The notes under the pieces were generated by a model, which was given only the letters and a program-made list of their open reading frames with translations, was not told where the DNA came from and did not search any database. The translations under genes were made by a program, and so were the position numbers. Source: Amborella trichopoda (Eukaryota > Streptophyta > Magnoliopsida > Amborellales > Amborellaceae). Taken from it: a stretch of DNA of 64,000 nt. The stretch covers positions 2,866,330 through 2,930,329 of the forward strand of contig NW_006500357.1 in NCBI RefSeq assembly GCF_000471905.2, written 5' to 3'. Below, in pieces: positions 1 through 11,385 of this stretch (the stretch's first letter is position 1; each line of letters opens with the position of its first letter).

Positions 1-636
1 TGCAAGAATCTACAATGGGCATATTAAAGCCAATGTGGTTTCCCTCAAACTTATACAAGTGGGCCTTACATTTTTTGATGAATTTGGTTCGCTACCAACA
101 AATCAATATGGCCAACAGATAGCCTGGGAAATAAATTTAAGTGACTTTGACCCTTCCTCGGATCGATATTCAATGGAGGCGATGATATATTAGGTAATTC
201 AGGTATTGATTTTGAGAAGAATCACACGAAAGGTGTAACTTCTCAAACACTAGCTGACTCTCTTACATTTGCTCGGCTGGTTTCAAACCCTGCTGTTCAT
301 TGGGTCACGTTTCATGGTACCTACGATATGTCCTATCTTGCAAAGCCTTTGAATGGTTGCACTCTCTTGCCGGATCCATTATCGACTTTCCTCTCGATGG
401 TTAATAGGATATTTCCTAACTTTTACGATGCAAAGCACATGGTTCACCACCATTACATATGGACAGGGGGTCTTTCGAAACTAGCTAGGGACATGGGGGT
501 GCAGAGTTCTGCACTCGATATGCACCAAGCAGGGGCCGATAGCGTGGTTACAGTCAAGGCATTTGTCATTCTCAAGAAGCGTGTCATTAAAAGGGTTTGT
601 GTTGGTGAGTGCAACAGATTGCTATATGGTTTGTAG
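1..636 (+). pseudogene. CAF1-type deadenylase, copy 1, 5'-truncated by window and frameshifted
   Basis: CAF1 (CCR4-associated factor 1) is the DEDD-family 3'-5' exonuclease of the CCR4-NOT complex and shortens mRNA poly(A) tails in the cytoplasm. The window begins at about residue 50 of a 260-residue protein, so the first catalytic D and E lie outside. Reading runs from base 2 through 'LKLIQVGLTF' to near 184. There one A is missing compared with the other two copies, producing TAG at 191-193. The rest continues in the next frame to TAG at 634-636 and keeps 'FHGTYD' and 'HQAGADS', which hold the last catalytic residues. Apart from the single-base deletion it is well preserved. It could be a recent pseudogene or a sequence error; the independent lesions in the sister copies favour real decay. 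Confidence 0.85.
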
Positions 637-744
637 GAGAAAGAGTCATGTCTCACTATTCTCGCCCTGCCTCCATATACACGTTTCTCTCCATCGTCCC
701 CTTGTGTTCCATATCTTAATATTTTCCCTATAAATCTCTCTTCT

Positions 745-2890
745 CTTTCTATTATGTGTGCTGGTTTTACCATCCTTTTCGGTCCTATTTTTTTTCCCAT
801 AACTCAGAATCCTCCCTCTAACTCTCTCTCTCTGTTATGTCTGTTCATCTATTTTTATCCCACTTTATCTTGCATTGCAAAATCGGATGTAGGTTTCTTA
901 TAGTAGATTTTTTGAAAATGAAGTTTGGTCACTGTGAATGAAAGGTTTCTATGTATGACTGAATTAAAAGTGGAGTTGTTTAGTATCCGTTTATAATTTG
1001 ATACTATTGCGGGTGAAATGGATAGGGTTTGAACAAGTTAAAAGGTTTCTTAGGTTTCTATAGAGTTTATTTGCGTTGAAAAATGGGGCTAATGAAAAAG
1101 TTTGAACAAGTTAAAAGATTTGGGAAACAATTGAATAAAAACCGAAAGTGGAGAGGAATAAAATCAAGTAAGAGATATGTGAAATGGGTTTATGTCCCCA
1201 TATCGTTATGCTGAACACACTTTCTTTTTTTTATGTGATATTTAACTAGGGCAATATTCAAACCTACCAGCTTCAACTACAAAACAATGGATGGTGCACC
1301 CAAAACCTATGAAAAGTTTTGGCCAGGTTACCATATAAGCAATTATTGACAAAATTTTTAGGGAAAAAGTTTATATAAGGTTGCAACCTTAGAATGTAGA
1401 ACTACGGTTGCACCTCAAAATCCATCAAAAAAGGTTGTTTTAGTGCTGGAAAGCCCTGTGATTGATCATCTCGATATGTCGAGATGTATGACTATGAAAA
1501 ATATAAAAAAATTTGAGTCTCAAAAATAGTGCATCTTACAACATATTGTCTACACCGTCCATTTTCAAGATTTTCATATGTTCATAGATCTATTTGATTT
1601 TAACCATTTTTAGATTTAAAATTTTGTAATTAGATATAAAAATAGATTTTGAGATAATCTTAAGAACATTTTATATCAAAATTACATATTATAATAAAAT
1701 TTGAAGGTGCACCTTAGTTGGATTGTTTAAGGTTGAAACCTTATGGAAACCACACCCTTATTTTAAAAAGACAAATATGAGGTTAGCCCACTAGCTGACA
1801 GCTACCGTATATGCCCAAGATCCCAGCTTGAATTTCGGCCGATCTGACGATCACGATTTCATTTCGTAATATCATTTTAATATTTTTATAAAAATCAAAG
1901 TCACCTAAAAGTTTAGGCGTTCATTCTTCTCATCAAGGAACACCTAATAAAAATATTAAAAAATAAATTGATTAAAATCTCTCTCTCTATTATGTGTGCT
2001 GGTTTTACCATCCATTTTGATCCTACTTTTTTTTCCATAACTCATTGTCCTCCCTCTAACTATATCTCTCTATTATGTGTGTTGGGTTTTCCATCTATTT
2101 TGATCCCACTTTATCTTGCATTGCATAATGGGGTGTAAGTTTCATATAGTAGTTTTGTTGAAAATGAAGTTTGGTCACTGTGAATGAAAACTTTCTATGT
2201 TTGACAATGAAGGAAAAGTGGAGTTAAAATTTGATACTATTGCAGGTGAAATGGATTGGGTTTGAGCATGTTAAAACGTTTTTAAGGTTTCTATAAAGTC
2301 TATTTGTGTTGAAAAATGGGCCCAATGGAAAAGTTTGAACAAGTTAAAAGATTTGGAAGAACAATTGAATAAAATCCGAAAGTAGAGAGGAGTAAAATCA
2401 ACTATGAGATATGTGAAATGGGTTTTTGTCCCCATATCCTTATCCTGAACTCTTTGTTTTATAATGATATTTAAGTTGGTCACTGTGAATGAAAAGTTTC
2501 TATGTATGACAATGAATGAAAAGTGGATTTAAATTTTGATACTATTGCAGGTGAAATGGATAGGGTTTGGACATGTTAAAAGGTTTTTAAGGTTTCTATA
2601 GAGTCTATTTGTGTTGAAAAATGGGGCCAATGGAAAAGTTTGAACAAGTTAAAAGATTTGGGAGAATGAATAAAATCCAAAAGTAGAGAGGAGTAAAATC
2701 AAATATGAGATATGTGAAATGGGTTTTTGTCCCCATATCCTTATCCTGAACTCTTTTTTTTAAAATGATATTCAAGTTGGGCAATATTAAAACGTACCAG
2801 CTTCTACTACAAAACAATGGATGGCACTCCCAAAAACTATGAAAAGTTTTGGCCAGGTTACCACATAAGTAACTAATGACAACATTAATT
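745..2890. repeat. Internal direct repeats in CAF1 3' flank
   Basis: A block starting 'ctctctattatgtgtgctgg' and running through 'tttggtcactgtgaatgaaa' and 'ggtgaaatgga' to 'ccaggttacca' occurs at about 745-1340, again at 1980-2470, and a shorter copy at 2475-2870. Unit 2 has the same triplication at about 16860-17440, 18085-18560 and 18560-18960. Unit 3 has it only once (25390-25980). No coding potential is seen; the short frames here are shadows. Confidence 0.7.
1361..1757. mobile_element. MITE-like element, family A, unit 1
   Basis: About 400 bp with inverted ends. The left end reads 'ataaggttgcaacctta'; the reverse complement of the right end reads 'ataaggtttcaacctta'. Similarity between the ends continues for about 45 bp. 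Outermost bases are GGGAAAAAG on the left and CCC on the right. The tip itself is a near-perfect palindrome (AAGGTTGCAACCTT). The related flank repeat near 2870-2910 lacks the element and gives an empty-site comparison: the flanks are AT-rich and compatible with a diverged 8-9 bp target duplication. No coding capacity. Related copies are at 9473-9846, 17472-17877 and, inverted, 59303-59703. Confidence 0.6.
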
Positions 2891-3059
2891 TAAAGGGAAA
2901 AAAATATGAGGTTAGCCCACTAGCTGACAACTACAGTGTATGTTCAAGTGCCCATATTGAATCTAGGCTGATCTGATAATTACAATTTCATTTCATAATA
3001 TAATTTAATTATTTTTATAAAAATCAAAATCACAAAAAATTTTAGGTGTTCATTATAGT

Positions 3060-4880
3060 CATCAAGGTGCACCTAATAAAAATATTAAAAAATAACTCGC
3101 AAAAATAAATTGATTAAAAAACTTATGAAAGTTTCAGTGGTATTTTGATGAATTTATTTTTTATGAATTAGCTTGTTAATATTTTTCTTAGATTCTCCTA
3201 TTTTTAAAGAATTGACGCTCAAAATTTGAAATGATTTTAGGCTTCTAAATTAAAATTCAAATACGAAATGCAATTGAAATTTCAAAATTACTGAAGCACT
3301 TTATGTTCTACTAGAGACTATAATCCACACACACTTTCTCAAACTGATCCAATAGTTCCCATGACCCAGAATCCATTGCAAGCGTTTATGATTGGGCTAC
3401 CAAAGTCATCCAATAGGAAAAAGGATACAATCCTAATGTATGGATTACAAGTTCCCCTCAAGGACAATTCCAACGTCCTACAAACTTGTATACACACCTC
3501 ACACATGATAACTATGGGGGTCATTGGTCGGGCTTGGATCTAACGCGCTCAGGCTCTCTCAGGGGCCCGGGTTCGATTGACCTCTTCTCGAACAACCGCC
3601 CGGCCTAACGAGCGTGTATGCAGCCCGTGTGTCACGTACGGATAGGTATGTCCAACTATGAGACGATTTTAAAGCGATGACGGGATGAACTCGAGCACCT
3701 ACCTCACCGTGGTTTGAGTTTGTAGGATAAACCAGGGCTATTGCCCTCTTAGATCAATGAACGAAAGCCCTCCGGCTGTCAAAAAGCACGGTTTTAATTT
3801 GGCTCCTTCTCTAAACTCATCACCTCACCTCAACTCTCACTCAAAAGCTGCTAGTGAAATTCAAATATAAAATACTCCATGATTCCCTTTTATAGATTGC
3901 CCAATCGCTCATAATTCAGTACGACAAGGTGGTCATCATTTGACACCCCAAAAAAATCAAGGATCAAATTCCTAAATCATTGTTGCTTTTAGAAAACCAT
4001 TATTGATTTGCACAATTTCAATAAATGTTTACTAAAAATATTTGTCACTAACGATTACGAACTACTCCAACGGATGTGAAAAAGTGGCCTCACCATATTG
4101 CCTAAATCCAAAAAGTAAGTAGTCATCTCATTATGATTATTCCAATGCTACGAAGAGTGAACGTCACAAATGAGTTTCACTATATTGGAGAGAGCAAAAG
4201 ATTTCATCTTTCAAAGCAGGAAGTACACCAAATGTCGTGAAAAATAAATATTACATTTACGACCTAGAACTGTGCAAGCATTAATTCAGCCTCATGAGTC
4301 CCAATGATTCTCAAAATTTGGGAAGCCTCGTCTACCATTTTACAGGTGTTTCTGGATGCCACACATTCCTTCTCATTCACATTATATACACTTTTAAAAA
4401 TCCAATTCTACTCCTAAGAAGTCAAGCACGACAAGTGCTAGATTCAAACTAAGTTTGAACCCACATGACCATATAAGTTGAATACTGTGACAGCGAAGAG
4501 CTAGAGATAACATTTAAATGATCCCAACTCTATATCATTGACCGTTTGATTCACTCATCATAAACCCTCCGATCAATCAATGCTTTATTATACTTTCCTC
4601 GGGCACATGCCCACATATATTCCTACACATATCCAAAATGTTCAATAACTTATGCACTCCTATACATAAGATGCATGATGTTAGCCTTTCCTTTCTCATT
4701 CCTTCTATCTATTGTTGGTAAAAAGTACCCCTCATCCTTCTCTCAAGATCATGAAGATGGAAGCAATGTGGCACGTTTTCGATAAAACAAATTTTATACT
4801 TGCCGGAGAGGCAAAGTTGACAGAAGCATTAAACATCTCTAACACGTTGTACCAAATGTTACAAGATAAGGCATGATGTT
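3060..4880. other. Non-coding block conserved between units 1 and 2
   Basis: No supported gene. The block keeps high similarity to 19150-20970, and its first 830 bp also match unit 3 (about 26160-26985). Around 3520-3660 it is GC-richer than its surroundings and contains 'gggttcgattgacc', which resembles a pol III B box, but no clean A box is visible upstream, so I do not call a SINE or tRNA. Short ORFs on both strands at 3339-3543 are antisense shadows of one another. Confidence 0.4.
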
Positions 4881-4883
4881 ACA

Positions 4884-5456
4884 TGTTGTCACGATTGGAT
4901 GAACATCTAGACCCCACTCAAGGACGTGATCATCGTGCAAATATATGAATCACTTTATCAACTAGACATGCAAACCATTATAAAACCACTGGGCACAATT
5001 ACAAACTGCCAACCAAAGCTACTGGAAGCTTATAAATAAACAGTATAGTAAGCCTCTGAGGAGTGGATGGTCTGTAGATACACACCCTGCTATGAAGATT
5101 TAGCAGTCCTATATCAGTAGCTATCGAACAAGAAGATCCTATATAGACAAAGGACATATCTTGTACCACCTTCAATTATTGGTGAATTCATTTGTAACAG
5201 ATTAAATATTGGTTTTCACTTCTCCATTGTATGAGATAGTGAATATAGAAACCTTTGAATTTATTGACCCAAAATTAAATAAAGCTTTGTACGTGGAGAG
5301 TGTTGTTTGAAGTCTTCTTGGTTGTTTTATGCATTTATTCCCTGCATTCGACTTAAGATCACGCCAAACACCTGGTTGGCCAGATTTTCTAAGAAAGCTT
5401 GTATTTAAGAGGTTTCGTGGATTTTGTTTATGCTAGGACCTTTTCCCCCTACCACA
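4884..5456. mobile_element. Possible solo LTR, unit 1 copy
   Basis: A 573-bp segment beginning 'tgttgtcacgattgg' and ending 'cccctaccaca' has LTR-like features: TG...CA termini, a late AATAAA-like stretch ('aaattaaataaagctttg') and a following non-coding tail. No matching 5-bp flanking duplication could be found and no adjacent polypurine tract or primer site is seen, so this remains a guess. An identical copy is present in unit 2 at 20971-21543, so it predates or was copied with that duplication. Confidence 0.3.
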
Positions 5457-7380
5457 TTAAGCAGAGGTAATGATTTTCCTTATCGGTGATATGATGACTC
5501 GAGGAATGGCCACATACCCCAGAGCTCCATGGACTCTATCGTTTTGACCCTTGGCCTGCTGGTCCATATCTTAGTATGAATCATGGAACAAGACATTAAA
5601 CAGGGAGTGGTTCTCCTCACAAACACAATTTCAACGATTAGCCTGAGGGTCAATAAGCTCCTGAAGGATTGCCCGGGGTCGAATCCTTAACTTTTAGGGC
5701 ATTCCTAGCTACACAAATCTCATGGTCCAGGGTCACCCTATGAGTTCAATGGGACCAGCTATACGAAGGTTAAGATATCTAACTATGGACTGACCTAAGA
5801 GACTCAGGTCTTGGTCATAAGACTATGACATGGTAGCATATTGACCACTAGGTTTCCTAATTTGGGCTTGAACAAGACAATGGATTCATTGGCCGAATCG
5901 ACTCAAACAACAGACATCTTTCTAACCTAAGTTAATACACACCGCATAAAAAGGTCTGAAAAGACTAGGCCTAGGTTATAAGGTACAACTTAGTTCAAGG
6001 TGATGCTCCCAACTAAGAAAAAACCGAAATGCAGTTGGGTTCAGGGTACGCCCATGTAGATCCTGAGCTACCCTTAATGGTACTGTCATAAGGTCCTACC
6101 ATTGGGGTTCTTTTGGGGCAAGGAATTCTGGATTCCTACCATTGGGGTTCTTTTGGGGCAAGGAATTCTGGAGTGGTGCGCACAGTTAAAGTTGCATGAT
6201 TCCCATCCATCCCAACTCTTAGAAGCTAGGTGCTCTTCTCAATGTCAATGCCAACTTTGGGTGTTTTTGAAAATCTGAGATGGTTTTTTGGTAACTCTAA
6301 GTGAGAGGTGTGGAAAATAACCTGTGCGTGGTTTCAAAGGTATGACATCAAGCAATTTCAAGCTATCTAACAATTTTATGAAAATTATGGATATAAAAGA
6401 AGTTCCCTTCTTTCATCATCTTTTTTTTGAATTTCTCCATAACAGTACCCAGAAAGCAGGGAACAGGGGTTGCAATGGGAAGGACAGAAACCATTTGGAA
6501 AATTATGTGTTGCTAATAACTAGGGGTTTTAGTATAGTCCGTAGCCCATGGTGTATGTCTTAAAAAAAAAAAAAATTGTTTTTCTAGTATATCTATGCAT
6601 AATTCCAGAGACTTCTAAAAGGTGTTTATGTTGAAAACGTTAACTCAACAACCCCATGGTGGCGCCAACTATTTGTAGAAAAATATTGAGAAGATTTTTG
6701 CATGAAATTCCTCTAATTTATGCCCTAAATAAATTAAATTTAGTAAATTCGATAGAGATTGCAGGGAAAATTAAATTACAATATGGGAACTGATTAACCT
6801 TGGAAGTCCAACTCCTCTTCGAATCGTTGGCAGCACCGACTAATCTTTTGAGCTAAAATAAATATTTCAAAGGTAATTCAAAGGCGACAAATCGGAAAAG
6901 AAAAGATTGATTACCAGAGTTGGGACTACTGGCCTGCGAAACCCAAACCCATAGTTGTAACATGGTTTCTCTTTCTTAAACGAATTTTGTTGAAATTATC
7001 AATGTTTGTTATATTGATCTGAGGTGAACTACCTTTCCAAGGTTTAGGTGCCTAGAACCTTGTGTTTGACCTTGATCAAGGTTCTCTAGTTTTTCGTGGT
7101 TATTGCTGATGAAGTTGGAGGATTTTGTTTTGCCTAAGTCTAGGGCTTCCACTCTCTAGGTCTCTTTGGCTCTTTATTCTCTCTAGGGTTTGCGAACTTT
7201 CTTTTAATTTATATGAGCTGATATATTTTAGACAGACTCTTAATTTGGATTCAAGACCGTTATAATCTTATATGAGTTCTTATTGTTCCCATTCTGAATT
7301 GATTCTAGGTAGTCCTAAGAGATTTAGGACTCCGAATAGGTATCTTTAGGGCGTGCTTGATAAGTAGGGGATTTTGGAAG
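5457..7380. other. Unclassified conserved sequence of unit 1
   Basis: No gene can be supported. Similarity to unit 2 (21544-23460) is near-perfect until about 5742 and then falls. The stretch near 6620-6700 ('ggtggcgccaactatttg') resembles the junction between an internal region and an LTR of plant retrotransposons, and a similar motif recurs at about 30870 ('gggcgccaatctgtttac'). No coding domain accompanies either. Confidence 0.3.
6095..6172. repeat. 40-bp tandem duplication private to unit 1
   Basis: A 40-bp unit starting 'cctaccattggggttctttt' occurs twice in a row, the second copy slightly incomplete. Unit 2 has it once (around 22187), so the duplication arose after the two units separated. 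Confidence 0.85.
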
Positions 7381-7405
7381 CGGGAGTTGAACAAATTCGA
7401 TATTA

Positions 7406-7525
7406 TCGTATGGAAGCCACAAATTGGAAGGGCGGCCTTCCATGAGGAAATTTTTTAGCTTCAAAATGGATCCATTTTGGAAGACCGCCCTTCCATAGAA
7501 AGTGATGGAAGGGTGGTATTCCATA
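7406..7525. repeat. Fold-back repeat, unit 1 (conserved in unit 2)
   Basis: The motif 'ttggaagggcggccttcca' is followed about 70 bp later by its imperfect reverse complement 'tggaagaccgcccttccat'. The loop contains the perfect palindrome 'caaaatggatccattttg'. A third degenerate copy of the motif follows. Unit 2 carries the same arrangement at about 23480-23605 with substitutions. Each motif is itself a partial palindrome. Confidence 0.6.
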
Positions 7526-7767
7526 ATTTGTTGAAGACTCCATCAAAATCTCAAAATGTCCACACTTCAAGGTTAGAGAATAGGATTACCTGTGAGGGTA
7601 CGTTAAGGTTTGTGATGCTAGTGAACTCCATAATGGATTATCAGGCTATTTTAAATTGTTTTTCTTAGAGTTTTATGAAATAATCACCTTAGATTAGGAT
7701 TTTAGGGTGCTGCTATCTTGGATTTTAGATTCAAGACTAAGGGATTTTAGAAATACAGCCAATTCTA

Positions 7768-8120
7768 AAAGTGATTCGCTCAGGGTTTTTTTGCAAGGTA
7801 GATCTATAACTGTGGACAATCTTAGGAAGCATGGAATGATTTTGGGTAATGTTTTCTTGTTGTGTACGAAAGATGAAGATTGTGGTGACCACTTGTTTCT
7901 CCATTGTGAATTTACCAGTTTCCAATGGAGTTGGGCTCTCCATATATGTAACCTTACTATGATCTTACAGCAAAATCAAATGGATATTGTGAATCCGTTA
8001 GTATTTTCAGGTTTTCCGAAGAGTGGGATAGTTTTATAGAATGTTATTAGAGTTGCGCTACTATGGGAAGTTTGGTTGGAGAGAAATAGAAGGACTTGTG
8101 ATGGTAAGATTGTTGAGGAT
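7768..8120 (+). pseudogene. L1-type LINE ORF2 fragment, zinc-binding RT-linked domain
   Basis: This encodes the region after the reverse transcriptase of plant L1 elements. Readable pieces are 'TVDNLRKHGMILGNVFLLC', then 'HLFLHCEF' and, after a frameshift near 8040, 'LLWEVWLERNRR'. This is the C-x-H-x-H-C pattern of the zf-RVT domain. The same family is present at 50481-51655, where the corresponding line reads 'TLDNLRIRGKILSNVFLLC'. It begins abruptly at the end of duplication unit 1, as expected for a 5'-truncated LINE insertion or a later rearrangement. Reading is broken by frameshifts and by the LTR that follows. Confidence 0.75.
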
Positions 8121-8587
8121 TGATGTTTTCTATTCTGAAGAAATAGATCTGCCAAGGTGGAGTCAAAAAGGCGACTCCGGAGGGCCGTTAAAAGCTCGAA
8201 GGGCTGAAGGCCCGTAGAGCTTGAGCCCATACATGGGCTTCGATATATCTGGGACTTGATATATATCCGTACAAGGGTATTTCGATAATTTATACCATCT
8301 ATCTGGGACTCGATATATATCGTTGTGATTGGGAGTTCATCTAAAGTTGAAAGTTAAGGGAAAAACGTAAATCTGTTTGTAATTAGATAAAATCAGAGAG
8401 GCGTGAAGAAAAGAGCAGATTGTAACCCTATTCTCCATTGTCAATAAAGAAGCTAAAATCTCGCGTGGACATAGGCATGTTGTCGAGCCACGTATATCTT
8501 TGCGTTGTGGTTAGTTGTCTCTTTCTTTTGTGTTTGTTTCTTCTTTCTTGTTTTCGTGGATTTATTTTCGTTTCTACAAAGACAACA
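8121..8587 (+). mobile_element. Solo LTR of a copia-like retrotransposon inside the LINE
   Basis: A 467-bp sequence with TG...CA ends (TGATGTTTTC to GACAACA) splits the LINE reading: 'GKIVED' lies before it and 'HQVKDKDF' after it. Inside, 'caataaagaagc' provides a polyadenylation signal, followed by the 'cgtggacataggc...ccacgtatatctttg' arrangement typical of the R/U5 part of plant Ty1/copia LTRs. The flanks 'aggat' and 'gacat' could be a decayed 5-bp target duplication (3 of 5 bases match). No internal retrotransposon sequence is next to it, so it is best read as a solo LTR left by recombination between two LTRs. Confidence 0.75.
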
Positions 8588-9233
8588 GACATACACCAAG
8601 TTAAGGATAAGGATTTCATCACTACTTGGCTATGGTTTTCAATGACTAAGGAAGGTGATGATATTTCAGAGGCGGATGTTGTGATGAACTTTGTAAATTT
8701 AATGCGGCAATTGTCTAGAGTTTTTCCACAAGTGGGAAGATGGATACCACTAGTCAGTGTGCGAATCAAACTGATATTTAATGCTGGTTCTCTTCGAAAC
8801 CCTATGCTGGCAGGTTTTCAAAGTGTTTTTCAAGATTCTAGTGGTGCTGTCCTTTGCTGCTATTTCGGTCCTTGTGGTCCCTCTATAGTCAATAAGGTCG
8901 AATTGTTTGCTTCACTATTTGGGTTGAAAGTGTTGAAAAAGTGATTTTTCGATGTTTGGTGTATTGTAGATGGGTTTCTCTTAATGTGATAATTGGCGCA
9001 TGAGGAATTGGAGGTCTCCTTGGACAGTCAGATCTATCTGGATAGAAATCTCAAATTTACTATTTTTGGGTTGAGTTCCATCATGTTTACAGGGAGGGAA
9101 ATGGTGTTGTTGACTTCTTAGCAAACATGGAGTTAATAGCTCCCACTTTTTAACTAGTAACTATCTTCCATTGAAATTGTAATACTTCTTCTTATTATCA
9201 TTAGAAGATTAGGATCTTGTCAAAAAAGAAAAG
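8588..9233 (+). pseudogene. L1-type LINE ORF2 fragment, RNase H domain and 3' end
   Basis: Continues the LINE after the solo LTR. The RVT_3-type RNase H core is readable: 'IKLIFNAGSLRNPMLAGF', then 'VFQDSSG' and 'NKVELFASLFGLKV'. In active members the first motif is usually '(K)xNFDGS'; here it is 'IFNAG', so the first catalytic aspartate appears lost. A stop after 'LKVLKK' (8942) is followed, in other frames, by 'WRSPWTVRSIWIEI' and 'VEFHHVYREGNGVVDFLAN', the expected end of the domain. The sequence then fades into an A-rich end near 9233. Clearly defective. Confidence 0.8.
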
Positions 9234-9472
9234 AAACAAGGAAATATACAATCCTCTTAAATGTTGGTGACAACACGAATGGTTGATCCTAGCCTTAATG
9301 AATAAAAGTCATATTTTAGAAAAATAAAAAATCAAATTTTACAACCATGAGATTGTTACAATGAGTTTTTAGTTTCGGTAATTTCTATCTTACTACCATT
9401 TTAAAGGTTATTTTTTGTTTCTTTCTTTGTGAAAATCATCATTTTTACCTACTCGGTTTGTATCTTTTATTA

Positions 9473-9846
9473 TAAGAAAAAGATCATATAAGTTGATAGC
9501 TGAAATTGTAGAATTAAGGTATACCTCAAAAATCCATCATAAAAGGGTATTTTGATGTTGGAAAACTATCTAATTGAGCATCTCGACATCTAGATCTATG
9601 TATATGAAAAAAAAAATTCAAGTCCCAAAATTGCAACCTATTATCTATCCATTTTGATGATTTTCATACATTTATAAATCTATTTATTAGAACCAATTTT
9701 GGAGTTTTTAAAATGCTACAACTAGATATGAAAATGGATTCGTACCCCATCCTAAAAATTTTGACACCAAAATTGCATCTCACGACAGTTTACAGTTGCA
9801 TCATATTTTGATTGTTTAAGCTTGCAACCTTATGCAAATGTCACCC
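9473..9846. mobile_element. MITE-like element, family A, diverged copy
   Basis: About 375 bp with order-preserving similarity to 1361-1757: 'cctcaaaaatccatca', 'gagcatctcgacat', 'ccattttgatgattttcata', and the end 'gcaaccttatgcaaatgtcaccctta'. The left end is more degenerate than in the other copies. No coding capacity. Confidence 0.5.
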
Positions 9847-10164
9847 TTATATTTCCTTCCTGATCTTTATTTTCCAATAATCCAGTACAAAAAAGGAATA
9901 TTTGGAAGCTAAGTAACATATATATTATCTATTTAGTGTGAAGCATATTTTTCTAATTCTTAGATCTCATTGTTAAAAAATTGGACGTTCTGTATTTAAT
10001 CTTGAGGTATTGCTTTTTTCTACCCCATAGATAATTTAGTTTTTTTTATTGAGTATAGCATATGGGTTGAAGATGTTACCTACCCAAAATTTAGGGTCTT
10101 AAAAATATTTCTAGATTAGGTTGTACTTAAAGGGAATAACTGGATGATAAGAACAAAATAAAAA

Positions 10165-11385
10165 TAAGATTCCATATGTCCTCTCTTTTTCCCCCTTCTA
10201 AACCTCTTTTGCTCTCTTTATTCACCTTTCTACACCTCTCTTTTTATTCCCCCTTCTACACCTCTCTCTCTCTTTGATCGGTTTTCCTCTCTTTTAGTGG
10301 TCCATTATTTTTCCTTTTATACCTTTCTCTCTCTCTGTCTCTCTCTCTCTCTTCTTGATCTCTTTCTTCCCCCTTTCATACGTCTCACTCCCTCGCATAC
10401 AATTTGCAATTTTGAGCTCTTTGTCTCTTTGTATATTTATTATGTATGTGTCACCTCCTCAATCTATATGGTCCATTTTGTTGTTTTGAGCTGTCTCTAA
10501 AACCACATCCTTACCCAGGTTTTCTCTCAAATCAGCTTGTTGGTTTAATATGTTTCGCTCTATCTCTCCGGAACCATCATCTAACACCTCTCTCTAAAAC
10601 CATCTCCTAGCCTTCCTCTCTCTCAAAACAATTTCCTGGTCTCATATTTCTGTTTCTCCCGTGAGATCCAAAAAATACTCCTAAATTAAGGTTTACCCCA
10701 TGGAATAACTAGACATAATGCTCTTTCCGGAGCATGAAATATTTCAGCCTAACTTTCTGCGATGTTTGCTTAAAAAGTGGGACTGATGGGTCAAACTAAT
10801 CACCCATTGGGTTCAACTTAGACAATCTGTCTCGGCCCACTTAGCCCAACTTTCCCTTTAATAAAGAAAAAGAAATGAAAATATTTCATATATCCTCTTT
10901 TATTTTATTTATTGTTTGCCTCCTTCTGCACCTCTTTTTCTCTCTTTTATAAGTTTCTCTCTCTTTCGGTGGTCCATTTTTTTTAACTTTTACACCTCTC
11001 TCTCTGTCTCTCTCGATCTCTCTTACTGATTTGCCCTTTCTTTACGTGATCCTTGTCTTCTGCCTTTCGTACACCTCATTCGCTCTCACATTTCAATTTG
11101 CAGTTTTGAGCTCTCTCTATATATAATCAACATTTCCATTTGCAGTTTTGAGCGCTCTCTATATACAATCAATTTTTCAGGTGTCAGCTCCTCTCTCTAT
11201 ACGATCCATTTTGTAGTTCTGAGCTCCGTCTCTAAAACATATCCTAACCCATGTTTTCCTGCAATCAGCTCTGTGGTTTAAACTCTTTCTAACTCCCTCT
11301 GAAACCATCATCAAACACCTCTCTCTGAAACCATATCCTAGCCTCCCTCTCTCTCAAAACAATTTGCTGGTATCATATTTCTCTC
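10165..11385. repeat. CT-rich block duplicated in tandem (about 710-bp spacing)
   Basis: Two copies, about 10165-10670 and 10875-11385, share the same order of landmarks: 'cctctctttt', 'gtggtccatttt', 'tacacctctctctctgtctc', 'caatttgca(a/g)ttttgagctc', 'gaaccatcatc(t/a)aacacctc' and 'cctctctctcaaaacaattt'. The strand is strongly pyrimidine-rich. No reading frame is conserved between the copies, so the 67-residue ORF at 10297-10500 is not taken as a gene. It may be duplicated promoter or UTR-like sequence. Confidence 0.7.

Larger units (their letters stand above)
1..7757. repeat. Segmental duplication unit 1 (5' end outside window)
   Basis: This stretch aligns by eye, at roughly 90-100 percent identity, with 16119-23828. 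It starts inside the CAF1 coding region and ends at 'aaatacagccaat' near 7757, where LINE sequence begins. In unit 2 the same point continues instead into the 5' region of the next CAF1 copy. Contents in order: CAF1 copy, 3' flank with internal direct repeats and a MITE, a conserved non-coding block, an LTR-like segment, and a fold-back near 7.4 kb. The unit is a large tandem duplication and not a mobile element: it has no terminal repeats and carries host-gene sequence. Confidence 0.85.

Noticed and set aside
453..800. Minus-strand frame over the CAF1 3' end, seen in all three copies (453-800, 16571-16918, 25101-25304)
   Set aside because: It is antisense to the CAF1 coding region and owes its apparent conservation to the duplication.
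3520..3660. Possible tRNA-derived SINE head ('gggttcgattgacc')
   Set aside because: Only a B-box-like word is present; no A box at the expected distance and no SINE tail. The repeats at 19600 and 26640 are explained by the segmental duplication.
8438..8944. A 168-codon frame read as one gene
   Set aside because: Its first part lies in the solo LTR and only the second part is LINE RNase H; the fusion is an accident of the insertion.
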